Source: Lentisphaerota bacterium (GTDB taxonomy: Bacteria > Verrucomicrobiota > Lentisphaeria > Oligosphaerales > JAFGRS01). Taken from it: a DNA stretch of 14,480 nucleotides. The DNA lies in NCBI GenBank assembly GCA_012514865.1, contig JAAYZO010000315.1, positions 1-14,480 of the forward strand, given 5' to 3'. The notes under the pieces were generated by a model that saw only the letters and a list, made by a program, of their open reading frames with translations, was not told the DNA's origin and searched no databases. The position numbers and the translations under genes were made by a program. Shown here one piece after another: positions 6,788-13,303 of this stretch (positions are counted from its first letter, which is position 1; each line of letters opens with the position of its first letter).

Positions 6788-8290
6788 GTGGACGCTGCGA
6801 CGATGACATACCGCGACCGGGTCGCCGGCTGCTGGGCCGGGAAGTGCCTGGGCGGCGCGGCTGGGATGGCCTTCGAAGGTGTTCCCTACCGCCCGCGACT
6901 GACGGTGGACCGTATCTGCCTTCAGAACGTCCCCAACGACGACCTCGAACTGCAGTTGGTCTGGCTCGTCGCGATGGAGCGCCATGGCCTCGCCCTCGAC
7001 GCCGGCGACCTCGGCCGCGCCTGGCTGGCCCATATCCCCGCCGGATGCGACGAGTACTGCATCGCGCTGCGCAACCTCCGGCACGGCATCATGCCGCCCT
7101 ACTCGGGCTACGTCGACAACTGTTTCGCCGACGGCATGGGCGCGGCGATCCGCTCGGAGATCTGGGCGGCGCTGTTCCCAGGACAGTCGGACACGGCGGC
7201 CCGGTACGCGTCCTACGACGCCATGGTCGACCACTGGGGCGACGGCGTCTACGCCGAGATGTTCCTGGCGGCAGCCGAGAGCATCGCCTTCGGTGGCGGC
7301 GCGATTGCCACGGCGCTCCGCGAAGCCCGCGGGCGGATCCCGGCCGAGTGCCGGGTGGGCCGCACCATCGACGAGGTGTTCGCCCGCCACGACCGCGGCG
7401 ACCTGACGCTCGACGACGCGGTGGTGTGGACCTCCGACCACTTCCGCCACGCCAACTTCACCGACTGCGCGATGAACCTGGCCGCCGTCGTGACGGCGCT
7501 GCTCTGGGGCGAAGGCGACGTCACCCGGACCGTGCTCGCCGCGGTCAACTGCGGTCGCGACACCGACTGCACCGCCGCCACCTGCGGCGCGCTTCTCGGC
7601 ATCGCCCGCGGCGCCGCGGCGATGCCGCCGGAGTGGCTGGCCCGTCTCGACGACCGGCTGGCGCTGTCGGCCTTCGTCGAGGCCGTCCCCGGCGTACCGC
7701 TGACGCTGACCGACATGACCGCCCGGACCGTCGCGCTGTCACGCCGCCTGGGGCGCCCGGCGCCGCCGACCGAGCCGCTGTATGTCCCCTGCGCCCCGGC
7801 GCCGCGACCGGCCGTGCTGCCGACGGCGCGCTGGCTGGTCACGGAACTCCCGGCCCACGAGGCCGCCGCCCTGGCGGAGACGCTGCGCACGACCGGCCGC
7901 TGTCCGGCCGAGTGGCAGGACCGGATCATCACGACCGGCGATCTGCAGGTCGACCTGTCGGCCTTCGCGCACGACGCCAACACCCTGGATCTGTTCACCT
8001 TCCTGGAGGTGCACAACCCACCGGAGACGGTCGTCCTGTCGGTGACCGCGGATGTCGGGCTGACGCTGTGGATTGACGGCGTTCGCCTGGTCAACCACCA
8101 TTCGCGTCAACTGTCGATCCCGAGCTTCCACCGTGCCGAAGGCGGCGCGGCCTTCGCCTATCCGGTGGCCGACGGCGATCGGAAGCTGGTGCACCTGCGG
8201 CTCTACAACTGCCTGCCGCCGCTGCACGGCGCACTCCTCTTCGGCGGCCTCGACAACAACCACCTGGAGTGCTGCCGTCTGACCATCTGA
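6788..8290 (+). CDS. ADP-ribosylglycohydrolase-family protein with C-terminal beta domain
   Basis: The product is 500 residues. The start is placed at the GTG at 6788, five bases after GGGAGA; the in-frame ATG at 6803 (MTYRDRV) lacks a site of its own. The family signature opens with GCWAGKCLGGAAGMAFEG (14-31). NDDLELQL (50-57) takes the place of the usual metal-binding TDDT-like segment, GDGVYAEMF follows at 151-159, and NCGRDTDCTAATCG (254-267) is the diagnostic C-terminal metal motif. The catalytic domain ends near residue 325. A further 170 residues follow, including a beta-rich part (about 420-500; TADVGLTLWIDGVRLVNHH) that resembles small sugar-binding or Ig-like modules. Known relatives cleave ADP-ribose from proteins or other molecules using two Mg ions, but many distant members have unknown substrates. 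No membrane segment or signal peptide is evident. It converges with a UroD-family gene. Confidence 0.82.
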   Translation: MDAATMTYRDRVAGCWAGKCLGGAAGMAFEGVPYRPRLTVDRICLQNVPNDDLELQLVWLVAMERHGLALDAGDLGRAWLAHIPAGCDEYCIALRNLRHGIMPPYSGYVDNCFADGMGAAIRSEIWAALFPGQSDTAARYASYDAMVDHWGDGVYAEMFLAAAESIAFGGGAIATALREARGRIPAECRVGRTIDEVFARHDRGDLTLDDAVVWTSDHFRHANFTDCAMNLAAVVTALLWGEGDVTRTVLAAVNCGRDTDCTAATCGALLGIARGAAAMPPEWLARLDDRLALSAFVEAVPGVPLTLTDMTARTVALSRRLGRPAPPTEPLYVPCAPAPRPAVLPTARWLVTELPAHEAAALAETLRTTGRCPAEWQDRIITTGDLQVDLSAFAHDANTLDLFTFLEVHNPPETVVLSVTADVGLTLWIDGVRLVNHHSRQLSIPSFHRAEGGAAFAYPVADGDRKLVHLRLYNCLPPLHGALLFGGLDNNHLECCRLTI

Positions 8291-8317
8291 AGGGCCCACC
8301 GCCCCTGGCGGTCGCCG

Positions 8318-8378
8318 GCCAGCGGCGGATGGCCCTGTGGCGGGAGACCTGCGGCTCTGCCGTCGCTCTCCCGCTGGC
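8318..8378. terminator. Nested hairpins between convergent genes
   Basis: Stem gcgggag (8340-8346) pairs with ctcccgc (8368-8374), and cggc/gccg nests within it. An alternative outer stem, gccagcgg (8318-8325) with ccgctggc (8371-8378), competes with it. The region is the 210-base gap between convergent genes ending at 8290 and 8501. There is no U-tract. It overlaps the repeat at 8342-8370. Confidence 0.4.
8342..8370. repeat. 29-bp repeat, copy 1 (gggagacctgcggctctgcc...)
   Basis: It matches 11058-11086 at 26 of 29 bases in the same orientation. Both copies lie in gaps between convergent genes, just beyond the 3' end of a reverse gene. This looks like a dispersed intergenic element. Confidence 0.7.
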
Positions 8379-8500
8379 GGGGCATCGCGGGTCGGGCTTC
8401 CCCGGCGGCTGGTCGCCGAACGTGGTCAGGTGGTCGTACGAGAACGAGCTCACACCGATCTTCAACCGGCGCGCCTTGCTGCGACCCGCCCCACGGCCTC

Positions 8501-9631
8501 TCAGCGGTATGATCCGAACTCCCGCCAGGCGTCAATCAGGGCGAGATTGCAGTCGATGTTCTTGATGCACTGCTCCCGGGTCTTGCCATTGCCGACCGCG
8601 CCGCCGGTGGTCTTGAGGGAGAAGCCGCCGCCGGGCGCGCCGACGTCGATGGCCCGTTTGACCAGGTCCCGGACGTCCTGAACCCGGAACGAGTCGAGGT
8701 AGAACGCCTGCGAGATGACGTTCCCCGACAGGAGCATCCTCTTCCCGACCACCCTCTTGGCGTCGGCGAGGATGTTGTCACCGTACGGCGGCGGCTCCAG
8801 CGGCTCGACCGCATCGACGCCCATGTCCGCGAACAGCTCCAGGAACGTGCCGCTGTTGCCGTGGCAGTGGGCGCGATGCCGTCCGCCGATGGCATGCACC
8901 GCCTCGTTGACCCGCCTATCGAAGGGGAAGACGAGACTCATGAAGTGCTGCCGGCCCAGCCAGGGCGGTATGAGCATTTCCAGTGCGGAGGTCATGAAGA
9001 CCGGCGGCGAGGCGAACGGCTGATTGCGAACGGCCAGCAGCGTGTCGACGATCTGCGCCGTGCATTCCTCGAGGTAGCGTTCCACGAGCTGACCCTCGGT
9101 CAGCATCCACATATAGACTTCTTCCATCGTGCTGTTTCGGGCCAGCGTGCCGAGTGGGTGGAACAGGCCGGTCGACGGCAGGCCGCGGGTGCCGACCGCG
9201 GCGCAGCCCTGGTTATATGCCGCCAGGTCGAAGGGGCGGACGTGCCGTTTGGCCTCGGCGATGCGTCGCAGGTCCTCGACGGTGGCGATGTACCGCTTCT
9301 CCCAATGGAAGTCGTTCGGATCCGCGTCGCCGTAGTCGTGGCGCGTGACGGCCGTGAACACGCCCGCCGACGTGGCCTGCGTACGCCGGACGCGCCTGAA
9401 GTCGCCCGGAACGTCCTCGATGACCTCTTCGCGGTAGGTGCTGTCCAAGCCCAGGAAGCCCCAGTTGAAGCCCGCGACGCTCCGGAAGTTGTCGGCCTCG
9501 TTCTCCTGGAATTCAAGGATCCTGTCAGCCCCGGGCAGCCCCCGCGCGGGGGGATAGAGGATCATCTCCAGGGGCACCCGGTCCGGCTCCTCGAAGCGCC
9601 ACGCCGTCAGCATCCTGGTTCGTGAATCCAT
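8501..9631 (-). CDS. Uroporphyrinogen-decarboxylase-family protein (methyltransferase-like)
   Basis: The product is 376 residues from the ATG at 9631, with AGGGAG upstream. A GTG at 9643 would overlap that site. The N-terminus MDSRTRMLTAWRFEEPDRVPLE is the standard UroD-family opening. Residue 140 onward gives a barrel with SGTF-type surface motifs. HCHGNS (255-260) occupies the place of the family's His-containing catalytic or zinc strand. EPLEPPPYGD (276-285) and LSGNVISQ (301-308) follow. GGGFSLKTTGG (334-344) replaces the common PGC loop. The length is typical. Heme-pathway UroD is unlikely, because the classic N-terminal PxWxMRQAG motif is absent. A methyl-transfer or decarboxylation role on a small molecule is the usual inference. 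It is divergent from an AraC-type regulator, which probably controls it. Confidence 0.85.
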   Translation of the reverse strand: MDSRTRMLTAWRFEEPDRVPLEMILYPPARGLPGADRILEFQENEADNFRSVAGFNWGFLGLDSTYREEVIEDVPGDFRRVRRTQATSAGVFTAVTRHDYGDADPNDFHWEKRYIATVEDLRRIAEAKRHVRPFDLAAYNQGCAAVGTRGLPSTGLFHPLGTLARNSTMEEVYMWMLTEGQLVERYLEECTAQIVDTLLAVRNQPFASPPVFMTSALEMLIPPWLGRQHFMSLVFPFDRRVNEAVHAIGGRHRAHCHGNSGTFLELFADMGVDAVEPLEPPPYGDNILADAKRVVGKRMLLSGNVISQAFYLDSFRVQDVRDLVKRAIDVGAPGGGFSLKTTGGAVGNGKTREQCIKNIDCNLALIDAWREFGSYR

Positions 9632-9747
9632 AGCCGCTGCCACTCCCTGTGCTCTGCCGAGCCGTCGACAGACCCCGCCGGAGCGTCGCCGTCACTCACT
9701 GCAGCCGGCGCGCAGCCGAATACCGGTCGGTGGCCCGGTGGCCGGCC

Positions 9748-9766
9748 GACCGCCGGCTGACCGCCG
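9748..9766. promoter_or_regulatory. Candidate AraC operator (two GACCGCCG half-sites)
   Basis: The octamer GACCGCCG occurs at 9748-9755 and 9759-9766, start-to-start 11 bases apart, about one helical turn. An inverted ccgaccg/cggtcgg pair (9746-9752, 9724-9730) overlaps it. It lies in the divergent gap between the UroD-family gene and the AraC-type gene, about 55 bases before the -10-like TATACT. Paired half-sites one turn apart are common for AraC proteins, but chance is not excluded in GC-rich DNA. Confidence 0.3.
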
Positions 9767-9819
9767 AACGCAACATTGACTGCAGCGCGCATCACTCTGG
9801 CGGTGTCCCTTGCCCCAAG

Positions 9820-9825
9820 TATACT
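9820..9825 (+). promoter_or_regulatory. Putative -10 (TATACT) of the AraC-type gene
   Basis: TATACT lies 30 bases before the start at 9856, which would give a leader of about 24 bases. No good -35 is seen 17 bases upstream, as might be expected for a promoter needing an activator. Confidence 0.45.
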
Positions 9826-9855
9826 TCTCCGCAAAGCACTTCCGAGGAACACGAC

Positions 9856-10695
9856 ATGAACAAAACCTGCGAGAACTTAGCGCAAACGCGCAATCTCATC
9901 GAGCAACTGATCGGCTGGGCGGAGGGCCAGCCGAGGCTGCCGGTGGTCTATCTCCAGGAAGACCGCGGCTCCTTCAGAGCGACGCCGGCACCTGTGCTGG
10001 AGGTATCGTACCACTCCGACGGCAGTGCCATCGACATCGAACTTGGGCCGTACCGCTACCGGTCGGTGCCGGGGACGGTGCTGATCCTGACCGACTACAG
10101 CGGCTACAGGGCTACTCCCGCAGGACCCTCGAGTGTGTGGAACCTCTGCCTCAGAACGGAGACGGAAACCCCTGTGCCCGGGGTGACGGACCGGCCGTTG
10201 CTGCTGGCCGCCCACGCCGCCCTCGATGAGCGGCTCGTGGATCGCTTCCGTGTCGCGGCCTACGGCTATCGGCAGGACCGCCTCTTCCAGGATCTTCAGC
10301 TCAAGTGCGAGGTCCTGGGCATCCTCATAGCGGCCGCCGAGGCCATGGTCCCCACGGCCGACCAGCCGCCTGAGCGCAGCGCCGCGACCATCGCCGCGCT
10401 GCGGGTCATCGACCGCGACTGCAAGAAGCCGGATCTGGCGCGGGCGGACGTGGCCCGGGCCGCCCACCTCTCCGAGGCCCAGTTGGCGCGCGTGTTCCAG
10501 CGTGACATGGGCGTGACGCCGATGGCGTACCTGCGAAGGGTGCGCATCGACCGGGCCTGCCGTCTGCTGCGCCGAACCGAGCTGAGTATCGAGGAGGTCG
10601 GCCGCGCCGTGGGCCTGCCGACTCCGGCCCACTTCTCCCGACTGTTCAGCGCGGTCCAGGGCCAGTCGCCCAGGGCCTACCGACGGCAGCTCTGA
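9856..10695 (+). CDS. AraC-family transcriptional regulator
   Basis: The product is 279 residues from the ATG at 9856 (MNKTCENLAQ), preceded by GAGGAA. An upstream in-frame ATG at 9649 would run through the promoter-like region. Residues about 30-105 look like a cupin-type sensor (VLEVSYHSDGSAIDIELGPYRYRSVPGTVLIL), which would bind a small ligand. The C-terminal 100 residues hold two helix-turn-helix motifs: DVARAAHLSEAQLARVF (198-214) and SIEEVGRAVGLPTPAHFSRL (244-263), ending with the signature SPRAYRRQL. It is divergent from the UroD-family gene, so it most likely controls that gene and itself. The ligand is unknown. Confidence 0.92.
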   Translation: MNKTCENLAQTRNLIEQLIGWAEGQPRLPVVYLQEDRGSFRATPAPVLEVSYHSDGSAIDIELGPYRYRSVPGTVLILTDYSGYRATPAGPSSVWNLCLRTETETPVPGVTDRPLLLAAHAALDERLVDRFRVAAYGYRQDRLFQDLQLKCEVLGILIAAAEAMVPTADQPPERSAATIAALRVIDRDCKKPDLARADVARAAHLSEAQLARVFQRDMGVTPMAYLRRVRIDRACRLLRRTELSIEEVGRAVGLPTPAHFSRLFSAVQGQSPRAYRRQL

Positions 10696-10820
10696 GGGGC
10701 CTTCTGCCACGGGCGGGCGTTCGCCAGCGGCGGAGGATTCCCGTGCGAAACGTCGCGTCGTGGCGTTGCCTGCGTCGTTTTGTCGCAGACTTTCAGCCTG
10801 CCATGCGGAATGGTCCATTT

Positions 10821-11001
10821 CCCCGGGCGTTGCCCTGGGCTGGCGGATGATGCCCTTTCAGGGCGCCAGGATGGGGGCCGGCGGGGCAGGGGTGGGCGAT
10901 GTTTCGCTCTGCCATATCCGGCGCCCGTGTGCGCCGGCGGTGCAGGGGTGGGCGCCACGAGCCGAGTGGCGCTCCCCCGGGCGCCGGGGACGGCGCCCGG
11001 G
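10821..11001. repeat. Array of five short GC-rich hairpins
   Basis: Stems occur at 10821-10839 (ccccgggc-gtt-gccctggg, one mismatch), 10852-10864 (gccct-ttc-agggc), 10918-10937 (ccggcgc/gcgccgg), 10952-10972 (gcgccac/gtggcgc) and 10976-11001 (10-bp cccgggcgcc/ggcgcccggg around 6 bases). Five hairpins within 181 bases, each separately paired, exceed what GC content alone suggests. The gap lies between converging genes, so they may stop or shield both transcripts. They may equally be dispersed repeat modules. Confidence 0.7.
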
Positions 11002-11057
11002 CGGTCCACGGACGGCGCCGCGGACGTACTCGCCCGCGCCCGGGGCCTGGCTGCAGG

Positions 11058-11086
11058 GGGAGACCTACGGCTCTGCCGCCGATCTC
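11058..11086. repeat. 29-bp repeat, copy 2
   Basis: It matches 8342-8370 at 26 of 29 bases. It lies about 50 bases beyond the stop of the reverse E1 beta gene, in the convergent gap. Confidence 0.7.
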
Positions 11087-11135
11087 GCGGCGGCTGCTGC
11101 GCTGGTCGGCGCGCCGCCGGAAGGTCCTGCCGGAG

Positions 11136-12107
11136 CTACGGGTACACGCTCCGGATGGCCTCGACGATGGTCGCCACCTGCGGGATGCACGCCTGCTCCA
11201 GTCCCGGGCTGAAGGGGATCGGCAGGTCGGCGCCGCCGAGCACCCGCGGCGGGCTGTCCAGGTCGTCGAAACACTCCTCGACGACGCGCCGCACGACTTC
11301 TGCCCCGAAGCCATTGCGGGTCGGGGCTTCGTGGACCACCAGCAGGCGGCCCGTCTTGCGGATCGACGCGGCAAGGGTGCCCATGTCCAGCGGCACGAGG
11401 GTGCGCGGGTCAATCACCTCCACGGAGATCTCGCCCTCGAGCATAGCCGCCGCGGCAAGGGCCTTGCGACGCGTCATGCCCAGCGCCACGACGGTGACAT
11501 CGCGGCCCTCCCGGACCACCTCGGCCTGGCCCAGCGGCACCAGCCACTCGCCCTCGGGGACGTCCTCCTTCTCGAAGAACAGCATGCGGTTCTCGATGAC
11601 CAGCACCGGGCCAGCCGCGCGGATGGCCGATTTGAGCAGGCCCTTGGCGTCATAGACCGTCGCCGGCATGCAGACGCTGACGCCCGGGGTGTGCGCGAAC
11701 CACGCCTCGAAGCTCTGCGAGTGCTGGGCGCCCTCGACGCTGCCGACGCCGGCCTGGGCGCGAATCGTCACCGGCATGCCGAACTGGCCACCGGACATGA
11801 AGGGAATCTTCGCCATCTGGTTGACGACCGGATCCATGGCCATCAGGATGAAGTCGATATACATGATCTCGACAATCGGACGCAGGCCCGACATGGCCGC
11901 CCCGACGGCCATGCCGCAGAAGACCTCCTCGCTGATGGGGGTCCCGACCAGGCGCTTCGGCCCGAAGCGCTCCAGGATGCCGCGCGTGAGTTTGTAGACG
12001 CCCCCATCGATATCCACGTCCTCGCCGATCACGAAGACGCTCTCGTCCCTCGCCATCTCCTCGATCTGAGCCTCGCAGATGGCATCGGCGTAACTCAGCT
12101 TACGCAT
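11136..12107 (-). CDS. 2-oxo-acid dehydrogenase E1 beta subunit
   Basis: The product is 323 residues from the ATG at 12107, whose first eight bases overlap the end of the E1 alpha gene (TAA at 12100-12102). GGGAG lies within the alpha gene, eight bases upstream, so translation is coupled. Frame continuing upstream to 12560 is antisense to alpha and not part of the gene. Motifs include VIGEDVDIDGGVY (26-38), GTPISE (55-60), the QHSQSFEAWFAHTPG segment (128-142) with the conserved His, VIDPRTLVPLD (231-241) and the C-terminal ADLPIPFSP (293-301). The beta subunit pairs with alpha in an alpha2beta2 heterotetramer that binds thiamine diphosphate. Cytoplasmic. It is of pyruvate, acetoin or branched-chain type; I cannot choose from motifs alone. 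Confidence 0.93.
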   Translation of the reverse strand: MRKLSYADAICEAQIEEMARDESVFVIGEDVDIDGGVYKLTRGILERFGPKRLVGTPISEEVFCGMAVGAAMSGLRPIVEIMYIDFILMAMDPVVNQMAKIPFMSGGQFGMPVTIRAQAGVGSVEGAQHSQSFEAWFAHTPGVSVCMPATVYDAKGLLKSAIRAAGPVLVIENRMLFFEKEDVPEGEWLVPLGQAEVVREGRDVTVVALGMTRRKALAAAAMLEGEISVEVIDPRTLVPLDMGTLAASIRKTGRLLVVHEAPTRNGFGAEVVRRVVEECFDDLDSPPRVLGGADLPIPFSPGLEQACIPQVATIVEAIRSVYP

Positions 12108-13074
12108 GGACGGCACTCCCTTCCCGGCTCGCTGCGGCCAGGGCCGGCCACGGGCTGCGGCGGGCGAACTCGACGGCCTCCCGCAAGTCCGCTTCGACGG
12201 CCTCGTGGACCGCCTGGAGGCCCTCAGCGGAGAGGATGCCATCCTCGAGCAGGCGACTCTCGAAACGGAGGATGGGATCATGCGTGGGTGAACGCCACGC
12301 CGCCAGTTCGGCGGGGTCACGACCGTCGGCGATGATGCCGCAGTGCGGCTCGGCGCGGTAGGTCTTCGCCTCGATGAACGTCGCCCCGCGCCCGCGCCGG
12401 GCCCGCGCCACCGCGGCGGCCACGGCGCGGTGTACATCCAGGACGTCGTTGCCGTCGCAGATGGCCCACGGCAGACCGAAGGGCTCGGCCCGAGGCGCGA
12501 TGTCCGCACGGCTCGTGCTCTTGCCAACCGGCGTCGTTGCCGCGTAGCGATTGTTCTCACACAGCAGAATCAGCGGCAGCGACCACAGCGCCGCCACGTT
12601 CAAACACTCCTGCAGGACGCCCTGGTTGGAGGCCCCGTCGCTGAAGAAGCAGACTGTCACCTGGCTGGTTCCGCGGTACTGCGCCGCGAAGGCGGCCCCC
12701 GCGGCAATGCCGATGCCGCCGCCGACGATGCCATTGCCGCCGAGGAAGCCCTTGGCCCGGCAGAACTGATGCATCGAGCCGCCGAAGCCTCCCGACAGCC
12801 CGGTGGCCCGGCCCATCATTTCCGCCATGGTCCGCTTCAGGTCCCAGACCTTGGCGATGCAGTGCCCATGCGGTCGATGCGTGCTGGTGACGACGTCGTC
12901 GTCGCGCAGGGCCGCGCAGGCGCCCACCGCCACCGCCTCCTGGCCGATGTACAGGTGGATCGCCCCCGTGATCTCGCCGGCGCGGTACAGGCGCTTGACC
13001 TCTTCCTCGAAGCGCCGGATGGTCACCATGCGGCGCAGCATGTCGACCTGTCGTTCTGCTGTCGGTGCCTTCAT
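12100..13074 (-). CDS. 2-oxo-acid dehydrogenase E1 alpha subunit (TPP-dependent)
   Basis: The product is 324 residues. The start at 13074 (MKAPTAERQ) has AAGGAGA about 12 bases upstream, which is a long spacing; no nearer in-frame start exists. Frame upstream to 13137 is arginine-rich and non-coding. IHLYIGQEAVAVG (39-51) is the usual opening, TSTHRPHGHCIAK (63-75) is the active-site loop (GHG is more common than PHG), and GLSGGFGGSMH (92-102) precedes the SDGASNQG segment (145-152). That segment and CENN (172-175) form the thiamine-diphosphate/Mg motif. The protein decarboxylates a 2-oxo acid with its beta partner and hands the acyl group to a lipoyl E2. No E2 or E3 gene is in the window. 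Relatives include pyruvate, acetoin and branched-chain enzymes. Confidence 0.93.
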   Translation of the reverse strand: MKAPTAERQVDMLRRMVTIRRFEEEVKRLYRAGEITGAIHLYIGQEAVAVGACAALRDDDVVTSTHRPHGHCIAKVWDLKRTMAEMMGRATGLSGGFGGSMHQFCRAKGFLGGNGIVGGGIGIAAGAAFAAQYRGTSQVTVCFFSDGASNQGVLQECLNVAALWSLPLILLCENNRYAATTPVGKSTSRADIAPRAEPFGLPWAICDGNDVLDVHRAVAAAVARARRGRGATFIEAKTYRAEPHCGIIADGRDPAELAAWRSPTHDPILRFESRLLEDGILSAEGLQAVHEAVEADLREAVEFARRSPWPALAAASREGSAVHA

Positions 13075-13191
13075 CGTCGCACGCGTTCTCCTTGCCTGGA
13101 TCCTTCGCAAAGCACGGATGCTTCGCTCACGAACCACGTGTGCCGCACTGCACCGCGGCGCACGTTCGGACGCGCGTCGCTCCGCGCCGCC

Positions 13192-13213
13192 TGCTCAAGG
13201 CAAGCCCTGAGCA
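13192..13213. repeat. Small hairpin in the gap before the E1 operon
   Basis: The stem tgctca (13192-13197) pairs with tgagca (13208-13213) around ten bases. It lies in the 229-base gap upstream of the E1 alpha gene. Its role is unknown; it could be leader or repeat sequence. Confidence 0.3.
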
Positions 13214-13239
13214 AGAGGCCGCAAGTGCCTCGCGTCGAA

Positions 13240-13289
13240 GCCCGAAGGGCGCCCTATTCACGGGCCGTCACGCGGCGCGTGAATAGGGC
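13240..13289 (-). terminator. Tandem hairpins downstream of the second UroD-family gene
   Basis: A perfect 12-bp stem, gccctattcacg (13251-13262) with cgtgaatagggc (13278-13289), extends after one mismatch by gccg/cggc to a 5-base loop. Immediately next to it is gccc-gaa-gggc (13240-13250). The large stem starts 14 bases beyond the TGA at 13304. It is AT-containing, unlike its surroundings, and has no U-tract on the minus strand. It probably ends the UroD-family transcript, separating it from the E1 operon. Confidence 0.5.
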
Positions 13290-13303
13290 AGGCTTGCCGC
13301 CGC

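Larger units (their letters stand above)
10696..11135. other. Non-coding convergent gap holding a hairpin array
   Basis: The gap lies between the AraC-type gene and the reverse E1 beta gene. It contains five compact hairpins (10821-11001), the 29-bp repeat at 11058-11086, and no plausible gene. All open frames here are antisense-like in composition. Confidence 0.75.

Noticed and set aside
6505..8076. Long forward frame in a second phase over the ADP-ribosylglycohydrolase-family gene
   Set aside because: It is arginine- and proline-rich, lacks motifs, and overlaps a gene with clear family signatures.
9649..9855. Upstream extension of the AraC-type protein
   Set aside because: The extra 69 residues would cross a promoter-like region, are arginine-rich, and the ATG at 9856 has a fitting ribosome site.
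12108..12560. N-terminal extension of the E1 beta frame
   Set aside because: It lies wholly within the E1 alpha gene in another phase. The ATG at 12107 has its own Shine-Dalgarno and matches the family start.
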